Positions 30,510-39,554 of a DNA stretch of 57,144 bases are shown piece after piece. Every line of letters starts with the position of its first letter. The stretch's first letter is position 1. A program made the translations under genes and the position numbers. A model generated the notes under the pieces. The model was not told where the DNA came from. It worked only from the letters and a program-made list of their open reading frames with translations, and ran no database searches. The stretch is from an uncultured Alphaproteobacteria bacterium (GTDB lineage Bacteria > Pseudomonadota > Alphaproteobacteria > Methylaequorales > Methylaequoraceae). The stretch is taken from the NCBI GenBank assembly GCA_902563505.1, contig CACEXK010000007.1, positions 1 through 57,144 on the forward strand. The letters run 5' to 3'.

Positions 30510-31453
30510 AAAATGAAAATGTAGAAAAAGTACTCATAATTGGTTCAGGACCTGCTGGATACACTGCAGCAATTTACTGTTCTAGAGCAGGCCTATCGCC
30601 TACTCTAGTTTCTGGATTGGAGCCAGGGGGGCAGTTAACAATTACAACGGATGTTGAAAATTACCCAGGTTTCGAAAAACCAATCCAAGGTCCCTGGTTA
30701 ATGGAACAAATGAAAAATCAAGCTTCCTCATTTGGAACTAAAATACTTAACGATTATGTTATTGATGTTGATCTAAAAAAATTTCCATTTGAGGTTCAAA
30801 CTGAAAAAAAAAAAATAAAGTCATTTTCAATTATTATTGCAACTGGAGCCAAAGCAAAATGGCTTGAAATACCGGGTGAGAAGGAATTTATGGGGTTTGG
30901 TGTTTCAGCTTGCGCAACATGTGATGGATTTTTTTTTAAAGACAAAGATGTTGCAGTTGTTGGCGGTGGAAACACCGCAGTTGAAGAAGCAATTTTTTTA
31001 TCAAATCTTTGTAATAAAGTCCATTTAATCCACAGAAGAAACCAACTGAGAGCTGAAAAAATTCTCAGGGACAGACTAGAAGAAAAAAAAAATATTTCAA
31101 TGATTTGGGATAGTGAGGTAAAAGAAGTAAGAGGAAATATTGAAAAAAAAATATTAGAAAATTTAGAAATTTTAAACCTAAAGAGTAATCAAAAAACCTT
31201 TTTACCTGTCGAAGGTTTTTTTGTTGCTATAGGTCATAGCCCTGCTACAAATTTATTCACAAAATGGTTAAATATGGATGATGAAGGTTATATAATCACC
31301 AAGGCTGATTCAACAAAGACAAGTATCGAAGGAATTTTTGCTGCAGGAGATGTTACCGATAAGATATACAGACAAGCAGTTACAGCAGCAGGAATGGGGT
31401 GTATGAGTGCTCTGGAAGCAGAGATATTTCTTAATTTAAAGAAAATTATTTAG
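30506..31453 (+). CDS. trxB: Thioredoxin reductase
   Basis: TrxB is the NADPH-dependent flavoenzyme that reduces thioredoxin. The FAD-binding [18 protein letters not shown] is at the N-terminus. The redox-active CATC disulfide is at Cys136 and Cys139. The NADPH-binding [10 protein letters not shown] follows, and the C-terminal FAD segment is [10 protein letters not shown]. The length of 315 fits the low-molecular-weight type. It overlaps greA by 4 bases and its last 8 bases overlap the end of the convergent panE-like gene. Confidence 0.96.
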   Translation: MKNENVEKVLIIGSGPAGYTAAIYCSRAGLSPTLVSGLEPGGQLTITTDVENYPGFEKPIQGPWLMEQMKNQASSFGTKILNDYVIDVDLKKFPFEVQTEKKKIKSFSIIIATGAKAKWLEIPGEKEFMGFGVSACATCDGFFFKDKDVAVVGGGNTAVEEAIFLSNLCNKVHLIHRRNQLRAEKILRDRLEEKKNISMIWDSEVKEVRGNIEKKILENLEILNLKSNQKTFLPVEGFFVAIGHSPATNLFTKWLNMDDEGYIITKADSTKTSIEGIFAAGDVTDKIYRQAVTAAGMGCMSALEAEIFLNLKKII

Positions 31454-32351
31454 CTTTTATTCCTGAAACAATTTCTTTGTGAATATCTGGCTTAAGATTA
31501 TTTTGTTCCGATAATTTTATGATTGATCCAGACAACCAATCTATCTCAAGTTTTTTTTTATTTTTAAAATCCATAAACATTGATGATGTCATCTCATATG
31601 GCATTCTTTCAATTTTTTCTATCCAAAAATCAATTGGATTTTTTTCAAATTTTACTGCATACATGTTCGATAATTCATAAGTTTCAATCATAGCTTTTAT
31701 AAATTTTTGTTTCAAATTTTCATCACTAAATATTTCACCAATTGTTTTTTCTGTTAATGTAGTCATTCCACTATATGCTGATAAAAAAATAAATTTTTGC
31801 CAAATCTTTTCTTTTATATTCATAGTAAATCTTAAATCTAGACCGATTCTTTGACAATTTTCGCAAAAAACTTTTAGTATATTTTCATCATTTTTCTCAT
31901 ATGACCCAACAAAAAAAGTTGCTAAATCACCCACATGCTTAATATTCTGATTTATGTCAACAAATGATGAAATTTGTGCTACTGCACCAAAAGTTCTATT
32001 TTCCCCAATTTTTTCTTTGATTTTCTCCTCGGCATAAATTCCATTTTGGAAGGGAAGAATTATGAAATTTCCTTTTACTTTTTTTATAATATTGGCTATC
32101 ACATAATCAAAGTCATAAAGCTTAACTGTATTAATAATTATATCAAAACTTTCTCCGTTATCTATATCACTTCTCACATCTAGATCTTTCAGTGAAATAT
32201 TTTTAAGGTTACTCTCAAGAATTAATCCTTTTGATTTCAAATGATTCAGCCTCTTTCCTCTTGCGATAAATGTCAATTGAATACCTAATTTTTCAAGATA
32301 AGATCCTAAAAATCCCCCAATTCCACCAACTCCATACACTAAGATTTTCAT
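31446..32351 (-). CDS. Ketopantoate reductase family protein (PanE/ApbA)
   Basis: This is an NADPH-dependent reductase of the 2-dehydropantoate 2-reductase family, which makes pantoate for coenzyme A. The N-terminal Rossmann motif is VYGVGGIGGFLGSYL. The segments LPFQNGIYAEEKI and GAVAQISSFVD follow, and the C-terminal helical domain carries SSMFMDFKNKKKLEIDWLSG, where the family has a conserved Lys/Glu/Asp cluster. The length of 301 is typical. PanE-like paralogues of uncertain substrate are common, so the exact reaction is inferred. The start touches the stop of the aminotransferase upstream. Confidence 0.85.
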   Translation of the reverse strand: MKILVYGVGGIGGFLGSYLEKLGIQLTFIARGKRLNHLKSKGLILESNLKNISLKDLDVRSDIDNGESFDIIINTVKLYDFDYVIANIIKKVKGNFIILPFQNGIYAEEKIKEKIGENRTFGAVAQISSFVDINQNIKHVGDLATFFVGSYEKNDENILKVFCENCQRIGLDLRFTMNIKEKIWQKFIFLSAYSGMTTLTEKTIGEIFSDENLKQKFIKAMIETYELSNMYAVKFEKNPIDFWIEKIERMPYEMTSSMFMDFKNKKKLEIDWLSGSIIKLSEQNNLKPDIHKEIVSGIKAK

Positions 32352-33556
32352 TATTTTTGAAAATTCTTAATTACTTTTTGGATTTGATTACATGCATTTT
32401 TTAAATCATCTAATGAAGTTGCATAAGAAATTCTAAAGTATGGTGATTTACCAAAGGCAACTCCGGGTACAACTGCGACTCTAGCATTTAAAAGTAAATA
32501 TTCGGCAAAATCGTAATCATTTTTTATTTCATAGCCATTAATATCTTTTTTTGAAATAAATCCTTTGCAACAGACATATAAATAGAAAGCACCATCAGGC
32601 ATGAAAGGTTCAAAACCTTCTACAGAATTAAAAAAACTAACTAAAAAATTTTTTCTTTCCTCAAATTGTTTCAACCAATCCTTAAGAAATTTTTTTTCAT
32701 TTTCTATAGCATATTTTGCAGCCATCTGACTTATTGAACAGGGGTTGGTCGTGCTTTGAGATTGAATTTTTGCAATTGATTTGATAATCTCTGAATCACC
32801 CGCACCGTATCCAATTCTCCATCCGGTCATTGAAAAAACCTTTGACACCCCGTTTACAATAAAAGTTCTATCTTTCAATGAAGGTTCTACATTTAAAATA
32901 TTTATAAATTTGCATTTTCCATAAGTGATATGTTCATATATATCATCTGAAAGGATATGCAAATTTGGGAATTTGAGAATTACTTCGGAAATTTTTTTTA
33001 ATTCATTCTCAGAGTATACAGATCCAGTTGGGTTACAAGGTGAATTTATTATCAACCATTTTGTCTTCTGAGAAATATTACTTTCTAATTCATCGGCTCT
33101 AATTTTAAATTCATTATTGAAACTTGTTTCGAGAATGATAGGCTTTCCATTGCATAAACTTACTATTTCCGGGTATGAAACCCAATATGGAGAGGGTATA
33201 ATCACCTCTTCACCTTCATCTAAAGTTGCAAGGAAGAGATTATAGATTACATGCTTACCTCCAACTCCTACCGTTATTTCATCCTTTTTGAAATTTAAAT
33301 TATTTTCTTTTTTAAACTTTTCTGAAATAGCCTTTTTTAATTCATCGATACCATCAACCTGAGTATATTTCGTAAATCCATCATCAATGGCCTTTTTAGC
33401 ATAATCTTTTATGTGTTTCGGGGTATCAAAATCAGGTTCTCCAGAGCTAAGACTTATAACCTTTTCTCCGTTTTTAATCATTTCTCTTGCTTTTTGGGTG
33501 ATCTTCACCGTCAGAGATGGTTTGAACCTTGATAATCTATTAGAAATTAAAGCCAT
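32351..33556 (-). CDS. aatA: Aspartate/aromatic aminotransferase, class I (subgroup Ib)
   Basis: This PLP enzyme transfers amino groups, probably between aspartate (possibly also prephenate or aromatic substrates) and 2-oxoglutarate. Catalytic residues are visible: the PLP Lys239 in GVSKVFSMTGWRIGY, Asn175 in NSPCNPTG, Asp205 in LSDDIYEHI, and a substrate-carboxylate Arg in PYFRISYATS. The length of 401 and opening NRLSRFKPSLTVKITQKA match subgroup Ib enzymes of alphaproteobacteria. The symbol is by similarity; substrate range cannot be read from sequence. It is first in a two-gene minus-strand unit. Confidence 0.9.
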   Translation of the reverse strand: MALISNRLSRFKPSLTVKITQKAREMIKNGEKVISLSSGEPDFDTPKHIKDYAKKAIDDGFTKYTQVDGIDELKKAISEKFKKENNLNFKKDEITVGVGGKHVIYNLFLATLDEGEEVIIPSPYWVSYPEIVSLCNGKPIILETSFNNEFKIRADELESNISQKTKWLIINSPCNPTGSVYSENELKKISEVILKFPNLHILSDDIYEHITYGKCKFINILNVEPSLKDRTFIVNGVSKVFSMTGWRIGYGAGDSEIIKSIAKIQSQSTTNPCSISQMAAKYAIENEKKFLKDWLKQFEERKNFLVSFFNSVEGFEPFMPDGAFYLYVCCKGFISKKDINGYEIKNDYDFAEYLLLNARVAVVPGVAFGKSPYFRISYATSLDDLKNACNQIQKVIKNFQK

Positions 33557-33640
33557 TAATTATGGAAAAAGAATTTAAAACTTCAATTTTTCAATTATAT
33601 ATGATCTTTACTAAAAATATATTATATTTTTTATTTTTTT
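33557..33640. promoter_or_regulatory. Divergent promoter gap between aatA and uvrB
   Basis: An 84-base, nearly pure A/T gap between two outward-facing genes. It must hold promoters for both. I see TATATT-like boxes but no inverted repeat, and no GTTC-N7-GTTC motif (the SOS box known in many alphaproteobacteria) ahead of uvrB. Confidence 0.35.
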
Positions 33641-35614
33641 ATGAATAAGTTTAAATTAAAGTCGCAATTTAAAGTAGCCGGTGACCAACCTTTGGCTATA
33701 AAGAAGCTCGTCAAAGGTCTCTCTTCAAATAAAAAAGATCAGGTACTTCTTGGGGTAACGGGCTCAGGTAAGACATTTACTATGGCTAATATAATTAGTC
33801 AACTTCAGAGACCAGCTCTAGTTTTTGCCCCTAACAAGATATTGGCAGCTCAACTTTTCAGTGAAATGAAAAGTTTTTTTCCTGAAAATTGCGTAGAATA
33901 TTTTGTTTCCTATTATGATTATTATACACCAGAAGCTTATGTTCCAAGAACTGATACTTTTATTGAGAAGGAGTCATCAATCAATGAGCAAATTGATAGA
34001 ATGCGACACTCAGCAACTCGGGCATTATTGGAAAGAAGAGACACAATTGTGGTTGCAAGTGTATCATGTATTTATGGCATTGGTTCTGTTCAATCCTATT
34101 CATCAATGACATTTAAAATAAAAAAAAATACAACCTTTGAGATGGATGAATTAAAAAGAAAGTTGGTAGAGCTCCAATACAAAAGGAATGACAACATCCA
34201 TTTAAGAGGAACATTCAGAAATAGAGGAGATTTTATTGAAATATTCCCCTCACATCTTGAAGATAAATCTTGGCGAGTTTCCTTTTTTGGAGATATAGTT
34301 GAATCAATTGACGAGTTTGATCCATTTCTTGGAAAAATTTCAAAAAGTTTAGATGAAGTAACCATATATGCAAATAGTCATTATGTAACACCAAAACCCT
34401 CTTTAAATAAGGCTATTGAAAAAATTAGAAAAGAACTAAAAAATAGGATTGATTACTTTGAATCCAAAAAACTATTAATTGAATCTCAAAGAATAGAGCA
34501 AAGAACTACTTTTGATCTTGAAATGATTGCCACAACAGGGAGCTGTTCAGGAATAGAAAACTATTCCAGACATTTATCAGGAAGAAAAGAAGGTGAACCA
34601 CCACCTACATTATTTGAATACCTTCCAAAAGATTGTGTTCTATTTATTGATGAATCTCATGTTACAGTACCTCAAATTAGAGGAATGTTTAAGGGGGACA
34701 GGTCTAGAAAAGAAACATTGTCTGAGTTTGGATTTCGTTTACCATCCTGTAAAGATAATAGACCACTAATGTTTGAAGAATGGGAAAAATTCAAGGGGCA
34801 AACCATATATGTTTCTGCCACACCAAGTGAATATGAGTTAAAAAAATCTGGCGGAATCTTTGTTGAACAAGTTGTTAGACCTACGGGATTGGTTGATCCT
34901 ATTTGTGAAATTAGAAAAGCTTCAAATCAAATCGAGGATATAATAGAAGAATGCAAAAAACTTACAAAAAAACAACTGCGTGTTTTAATCACAACATTAA
35001 CAAAAAAGGATGCTGAAAAAATCACAGATTATCTTAATGAAAATGATATTAAGTCTCAGTATTTACATTCTGATATTGAGACCCTTGAAAGAATCGAACT
35101 TATAAAAAATCTTAGACTTGGAAATTTTGATGTCTTGGTTGGCATAAACCTTCTTAGAGAAGGATTGGACATACCAGAATGTGGCTTAGTAGCAATTCTT
35201 GACGCTGATAAAGAGGGTTTTCTTAGATCACAAGTTTCTTTGATACAAACAATTGGAAGGGCAGCAAGAAATATCCATGGAAGAGCAATATTATATGCAG
35301 ATTATGAGACTAAATCTATCAAAGGTGCTTTAGAAGAGACAGCCAGGAGAAGAATTAAGCAAATTAATTTCAATAAATTAAATAATATTACACCAAGATC
35401 AACATTCAGAAAAATTGAAGAAACTATCTCTGAAGATCAAAATATAAATAAAAAACTTGATAAAAATACAGAAAATAGTCAAGAATCATTAAAAGAACTT
35501 AAGAAAAGAATGTTTGAATATGCTGAAAATCTTGACTTCGAAAACGCAGCAAAAATCAGGGACAGAATAAAAATCCTAGAAAATAAAGAATTGGGTCTCA
35601 ATGAACAAATTTAA
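33641..35614 (+). CDS. uvrB: Excinuclease ABC subunit B
   Basis: UvrB is the damage-verifying helicase-like subunit of nucleotide excision repair. Walker A is GVTGSGKTFT at residues 39-48, followed by the beta-hairpin region with YYDYYTPEAYVP near residue 90. Helicase motifs include FIDESHVT, YVSATPSEYE, GINLLREGLDIPE and QTIGRAARN. The C-terminal UVR motif that binds UvrC is ELKKRMFEYAENLDFENAA. The length of 657 is standard. The SDR gene starts 14 bases before its stop. Confidence 0.97.
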   Translation: MNKFKLKSQFKVAGDQPLAIKKLVKGLSSNKKDQVLLGVTGSGKTFTMANIISQLQRPALVFAPNKILAAQLFSEMKSFFPENCVEYFVSYYDYYTPEAYVPRTDTFIEKESSINEQIDRMRHSATRALLERRDTIVVASVSCIYGIGSVQSYSSMTFKIKKNTTFEMDELKRKLVELQYKRNDNIHLRGTFRNRGDFIEIFPSHLEDKSWRVSFFGDIVESIDEFDPFLGKISKSLDEVTIYANSHYVTPKPSLNKAIEKIRKELKNRIDYFESKKLLIESQRIEQRTTFDLEMIATTGSCSGIENYSRHLSGRKEGEPPPTLFEYLPKDCVLFIDESHVTVPQIRGMFKGDRSRKETLSEFGFRLPSCKDNRPLMFEEWEKFKGQTIYVSATPSEYELKKSGGIFVEQVVRPTGLVDPICEIRKASNQIEDIIEECKKLTKKQLRVLITTLTKKDAEKITDYLNENDIKSQYLHSDIETLERIELIKNLRLGNFDVLVGINLLREGLDIPECGLVAILDADKEGFLRSQVSLIQTIGRAARNIHGRAILYADYETKSIKGALEETARRRIKQINFNKLNNITPRSTFRKIEETISEDQNINKKLDKNTENSQESLKELKKRMFEYAENLDFENAAKIRDRIKILENKELGLNEQI

Positions 35615-36362
35615 AAGAGCTTTTATCACAGGTGGTGCACAAAGAATAGGATCTTCAATTACAAAGTTTCTAGCAAATAGAGGCATAGATGTTGCTATAC
35701 AATATAATAATTCAAAAAATAAAGTATCTGCACTCGAAAAAATTATTAAAAAAACAGGTGTAAAGTTTTCTTCGTTTAAATCTGATTTTAATAAAAATGA
35801 AAATTTTGAATCTTTTTTTAAAAAAATAAATAATGAATTTGGTAAAATAGATCTACTAGTTAACAATGCTTCAGCTTTTGAGTTTGATACAATAAAAGAG
35901 TCCAATTATCAGATTTTTGATAAACATATTAATGTGAATATTAAAGCTCCTTTTTTTCTGTGCCAAAATTTTATTAAGCAATTAGATTATAAACAAGGAC
36001 TTATCATCAATATTATTGATCAAAGGGTGAAAAATATCACTCCATATTTTTCTTCCTATACATTGAGTAAGTCAGCACTATATACCATGACAAAAAGTCT
36101 TGCCACATTAGTTGCACCAAAAATAAGAGTTAATGGAATCTCACCTGGTCCAACATTAAAAAGTACAAATCAGACAGATAAACAATTTTTGAGTCAAATT
36201 GCTCGAACACCCTTAAAAAGACAAGTCGAACTTGATGAAATTAATCTTGCAATTGAATATTTAATAAAAAATAAATCAGTTACAGGGGATGTTCTAACAA
36301 TAGATTCCGGACAAAGCCTTGGTTGGGCCCACTCAAAATCAAGGGTTTTCTCAACCGACTGA
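35601..36362 (+). CDS. Short-chain dehydrogenase/reductase, FolM/pteridine-reductase-like
   Basis: An SDR oxidoreductase of 253 residues. The cofactor motif reads TGGAQRIGSSI rather than TGxxxGIG; the Arg in the second turn suggests NADPH preference and is typical of FolM/pteridine-reductase-like SDRs. NNAS follows at about residue 90. The catalytic Tyr-x3-Lys is YTLSKSALY; the position where most SDRs have Ser reads NIIDQR, so the usual catalytic Ser is replaced by Asp, as in PTR1-type enzymes. The end GDVLTIDSGQSLGW also fits that group. A role in dihydropterin reduction is inference. It overlaps uvrB by 14 bases. Confidence 0.82.
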   Translation: MNKFKRAFITGGAQRIGSSITKFLANRGIDVAIQYNNSKNKVSALEKIIKKTGVKFSSFKSDFNKNENFESFFKKINNEFGKIDLLVNNASAFEFDTIKESNYQIFDKHINVNIKAPFFLCQNFIKQLDYKQGLIINIIDQRVKNITPYFSSYTLSKSALYTMTKSLATLVAPKIRVNGISPGPTLKSTNQTDKQFLSQIARTPLKRQVELDEINLAIEYLIKNKSVTGDVLTIDSGQSLGWAHSKSRVFSTD

Positions 36363-36571
36363 TGTATTGTAAGTTGTTAACAAAAGTAAAATATTAGATA
36401 TTAAAAAAAAATATTGTAAAAAAAATGAAAAAAAAAAAAATTAAAGTCTGAAAAAATAAAAAATTATCAATATAATCAATTATTTATAAAATTGACTAAT
36501 TTTTAATCATTTTATTGCAAAGTCACAGAAATATTAAAGTTAGTAAAAAAACTCAAAGTTTATTAACAGTT

Positions 36572-36593
36572 TTATCCACATAATTAGTGGATA
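36572..36593. promoter_or_regulatory. Perfect DnaA box inside an inverted repeat
   Basis: TTATCCACA at 36572-36580 equals the consensus DnaA box. TATCCAC (36573-36579) is repeated in inverted form as GTGGATA (36587-36593) with a 7-base A/T spacer, giving an operator-like dyad about 20 bases upstream of a TATAAT at 36614-36619. Binding by DnaA is inferred from the motif; a different regulator of uvrC could also use such a dyad. Confidence 0.5.
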
Positions 36594-36613
36594 GAATTTT
36601 TTGTATAAGTTTT

Positions 36614-36619
36614 TATAAT
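36614..36619 (+). promoter_or_regulatory. Candidate -10 box for uvrC
   Basis: TATAAT 25 bases upstream of the uvrC ATG at 36645. The dyad at 36573-36593 would overlap or abut the matching -35 region. No clear TTGACA-like element is visible, so this is a weak call. Confidence 0.35.
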
Positions 36620-36644
36620 AAAAGCAATAGTTTAGAAGAAAACA

Positions 36645-38498
36645 ATGTTAAGAAAAACAAAATATGACTATCGAAAAGGACTAAACATCTTGAAGGAATC
36701 CGTAAGATCGTTTCCCAATGGCTCAGGAATTTATAAATTTCTGGATTCCGAAAAATCTACTTTGTATGTTGGAAAAGCAAAAAATTTAAAAAAAAGAATT
36801 TCTTCTTATATTAATACAGTCAAACAAACAAATAGAATTAAAACTTTAATTAGTTTGACAAGTTCTATGGAGTTTATCAAGACTCATACGGAGCTAGATT
36901 CCTTCATCCTTGAAAACAATCTAATTAAAGATTTAAAACCTAAGTTTAATGTCAGATTGATGGATGACAAAAGTTTTCCATATATTGTTATAGAAAAAAG
37001 TAGTACTTGGCCTAGAATTAGGAAATTTAGAGGCAAACAAAATAAAGATGATATTTTTTTCGGGCCATTTGCAAATTCAAATATTGTAGATGAGGTAATT
37101 AGACAATTAGAGAGGGCTTTTTTATTAAGAAGTTGCTCAGACAATATTTTTAATTCTAGAAAAAGAGCTTGTATCTTATTTCAAATAAAAAGATGCAGTG
37201 GACCTTGTGTAGGTCTGATAGACAAAAAAGAATATTCAGAACTTGTTAATAATGCAATTTTATTTCTAAAAGGTAAAAATTTAAAAATTAAGCAAGAATT
37301 AATAACTGAAATGGAACAAGCAAGTAAAAATCAAAACTTTGAAGAAGCAGCCTTGATTAGAGATAGAATTAAAGCAATAACAAAAATATCATTTGAACAG
37401 TATTCAGATCTAAATAAAAACGAAGATTTTGATATAGTTTTTCTTCATCAAAAGTATGGACAAATTTGTATTCAAATATTTTTCTATAGAACTGGAAAAA
37501 ATTTTGGAAATAAAGAATTTGTATTTTCTAATATTCATTTAGATGAACCGGAAATAATTTTTAGTCAATTTTTAATTTTTTTTTACACATCGAATCAGGT
37601 GCCAAAGCAAATTTTAATAAATTTTGAACTAAAGGATGCCCCAATCATCAAATCTATCATATCAAAAAAAACTAATACAAATGTAGAAATAAAGAAACCT
37701 AAAATTGGTAAAAAGTTAGAATTGCTGAAAATTGTTGAGGAAAATATAAAAGCAAGTATTAATGAAAAATTTAAAAAAAATGAAAAAAATCAATTTATAC
37801 TTAAAACACTCCATTCCAAATTAAAATTAAATGATTATCCCAACAAAATTGAAATATATGATAATAGCCATTTTAATGGATCAAACCCTGTAGGAGCAAT
37901 GGTTGTTTATGAAAATTATAATTTTAAGAAATCATCTTACAGAAAATTTAACATAAAAGCTTTTCAAGGAAAGTCTAATGATGATTACTTTATGTTAAAA
38001 CAAGTTCTTGAGAGAAGATTTAATTTCTCAGAGGAGTGGAAAAAAGAACTTCCAAACTTAATTATTATTGATGGAGGAAAAGGGCAACTTAATGTAGCGC
38101 AAAAAATATTAACTGAAAAACAAATTAGTAATATTGACTTGATAAGTATTGCAAAAGGAAAGAAAAGGAATTCGGGAGATGAAACTATATATTCAGGAAA
38201 AATTGGTAAAGTTTTATTTAATAAAACCGATCAAGAGTTATATTTTTTGCAAAGATTAAGAGATGAGGCTCATAGATTTGCAATTACTTCACAAAAAAAA
38301 AGGCGTTTGAGTAAAGTAAAAAAATCAGTATTTGACAATGTGACCGGTGTCGGCAAAGAATTAAGATTAAATTTGCTATCTTATTTTGGTTCTATTGATA
38401 ACATCAAGACTGCAAGTATTAAGGACTTAAAAAAAGTACCAGGGATCGGTATTGAAATTGCAAAGAAAATTTATAAGGAATTCAATAAAATTGTTTAG
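36645..38498 (+). CDS. uvrC: Excinuclease ABC subunit C
   Basis: UvrC makes both incisions in nucleotide excision repair. Domain order: GIY-YIG nuclease at the N-terminus (GSGIYKFLDSEKSTLYVGKA), a Cys-rich region (CILFQIKRCSGPCVG), the UVR motif that contacts UvrB (NQNFEEAALIRDRI), the RNase H-like endonuclease domain (IEIYDNSHFNGS, LIIIDGGKGQL, RDEAHRFAI) and C-terminal helix-hairpin-helix repeats (VTGVGKELRLNLL; KVPGIGIEIAKKIY). The 617 residues are full length. The pgsA start lies inside its end. Confidence 0.97.
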   Translation: MLRKTKYDYRKGLNILKESVRSFPNGSGIYKFLDSEKSTLYVGKAKNLKKRISSYINTVKQTNRIKTLISLTSSMEFIKTHTELDSFILENNLIKDLKPKFNVRLMDDKSFPYIVIEKSSTWPRIRKFRGKQNKDDIFFGPFANSNIVDEVIRQLERAFLLRSCSDNIFNSRKRACILFQIKRCSGPCVGLIDKKEYSELVNNAILFLKGKNLKIKQELITEMEQASKNQNFEEAALIRDRIKAITKISFEQYSDLNKNEDFDIVFLHQKYGQICIQIFFYRTGKNFGNKEFVFSNIHLDEPEIIFSQFLIFFYTSNQVPKQILINFELKDAPIIKSIISKKTNTNVEIKKPKIGKKLELLKIVEENIKASINEKFKKNEKNQFILKTLHSKLKLNDYPNKIEIYDNSHFNGSNPVGAMVVYENYNFKKSSYRKFNIKAFQGKSNDDYFMLKQVLERRFNFSEEWKKELPNLIIIDGGKGQLNVAQKILTEKQISNIDLISIAKGKKRNSGDETIYSGKIGKVLFNKTDQELYFLQRLRDEAHRFAITSQKKRRLSKVKKSVFDNVTGVGKELRLNLLSYFGSIDNIKTASIKDLKKVPGIGIEIAKKIYKEFNKIV

Positions 38499-39045
38499 TA
38501 AAAATAACATACCAAATCTACTCACAATTATGAGAATAATTCTTATTCCTGCAATTATAATTTGTATGGAATTAAATGACCCATACTATAATTGGGTAGG
38601 TCTAATTTTTTATATAATTGCATGCTTATCTGATTTTTTAGATGGTTATCTAGCTAGAAAATTTGAAATAGAGTCAAATTTTGGTCGGTTTTTGGACCCG
38701 ATAGCCGATAAAATACTAGTTGTTGCTATGTTAATTATACTTCTTGATAATGACAAAATTACTGGTTTTTTTGTTTACCCAACATTAGTAATAATTATTA
38801 GAGAAATTCTAGTTTCAGGACTAAGAGATTTTTTTTGGCATTCGTCTAAAAGTTTATTTGTGACAAAATTATCTAAATGGAAAACACTCATACAAATGTC
38901 TTCCCTTGGTTTTCTTATTGTTTCAGGAAATTTTTCGACCAATTTAATTTTATACACCGGTAATTTTGGTCTAACTCTGGCTTCTATATTTACAATTTAT
39001 ACAGGGTATATTTATTTTAAAAAAAACTTAAAATTATTTAAATGA
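38491..39045 (+). CDS. pgsA: Phosphatidylglycerophosphate synthase (CDP-alcohol phosphatidyltransferase)
   Basis: PgsA makes phosphatidylglycerophosphate from CDP-diacylglycerol and glycerol-3-phosphate in the inner membrane, the first committed step to phosphatidylglycerol. The CDP-alcohol phosphotransferase motif is visible across LSDFLDGYLARKFEIESNFG plus RFLDPIADK, with all expected Asp, Gly and Arg residues. The opening NIPNLLTIMRIILIP and several hydrophobic segments fit the family. The start is uncertain: TTG at 38491 gives the family-like N-terminus; an ATG at 38452 adds 13 residues translated within uvrC. It overlaps mobB by 4 bases. Confidence 0.92.
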   Translation: MFSKNNIPNLLTIMRIILIPAIIICMELNDPYYNWVGLIFYIIACLSDFLDGYLARKFEIESNFGRFLDPIADKILVVAMLIILLDNDKITGFFVYPTLVIIIREILVSGLRDFFWHSSKSLFVTKLSKWKTLIQMSSLGFLIVSGNFSTNLILYTGNFGLTLASIFTIYTGYIYFKKNLKLFK

Positions 39046-39554
39046 AAAAGATCTTCGGTATTGTTGGTTGGAGTGGAAGTGGAAAAACTGATTTAATATG
39101 TAGAATAATCCAATCATTAAAAAGAAAAAAAATTTGTGTGGCCTCGATAAAGCATTCACATCATAATTTTGAAATAGATAAAAAAGGTAAGGATAGCTTT
39201 AATCATCTTAATTCTGGTTCTAACGAGGTAATAATCTATAATGAAAAGAAATTTGCCATGATAAGTTCATTAAAAAAAAAAAAAATTACATTGAAGGATA
39301 TTTTAGAAAAGTTCTCTAGTGAAAATCAAATAATTTTGATTGAAGGATTGAAAAAAAGCAAAATACCAAAAATTGAAGTCATTAGATCTACAATAAAAAA
39401 ACCTTATATCTTCATTAAAGATAATAGTGTTAAAGGAATTGTCTGTGATGATGAATGCAAACAGTTGCCAAAAAACAATTTACCAAGATTTAATTTTATT
39501 GAGACAAAAAAAATCAGTGATTTCATTCTAAAATATTTAAAAAATGGTTTCTAA
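39042..39554 (+). CDS. mobB: MobB: molybdopterin-guanine dinucleotide biosynthesis adaptor
   Basis: MobB is a small GTP-binding protein that assists MobA in converting molybdenum cofactor to the guanine-dinucleotide form. Walker A is GWSGSGKTD at residues 9-17, followed by ASIKHSHHNFEID, a typical MobB segment, and LIEGLKKSKIPKIEVIR. The length of 170 is right. It is the first of four adjacent Mo-cofactor genes and overlaps both neighbours (4 and 11 bases). mobA itself is not in the window. Confidence 0.92.
   Translation: MKKIFGIVGWSGSGKTDLICRIIQSLKRKKICVASIKHSHHNFEIDKKGKDSFNHLNSGSNEVIIYNEKKFAMISSLKKKKITLKDILEKFSSENQIILIEGLKKSKIPKIEVIRSTIKKPYIFIKDNSVKGIVCDDECKQLPKNNLPRFNFIETKKISDFILKYLKNGF

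Larger units (their letters stand above)
36363..36644. other. Longest intergenic gap (282 bp): AT-rich, with DnaA-box inverted repeat
   Basis: No open frame of note on either strand. The left two thirds is extremely A/T-rich with long A-runs (around 36402-36440), and contains the palindrome TTGTTAACAA at 36374-36383. The right third contains TTATTAACA (36560-36568), a perfect TTATCCACA (36572-36580), and an inverted copy. In a genome with gaps of mostly under 100 bases this is exceptional. It could be a replication origin, a DnaA titration or regulatory site, or only a promoter/operator for uvrC; see the findings. Confidence 0.6.

Noticed and set aside
33557-36644. SOS box (GTTC-N7-GTTC) ahead of uvrB or uvrC
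   Set aside because: No matching pair found in either upstream gap.
36363-36644. Small protein or RNA gene in the gap upstream of uvrC
   Set aside because: No frame over about 40 codons with a plausible start, and no stable GC-containing stem apart from the DnaA-box dyad.
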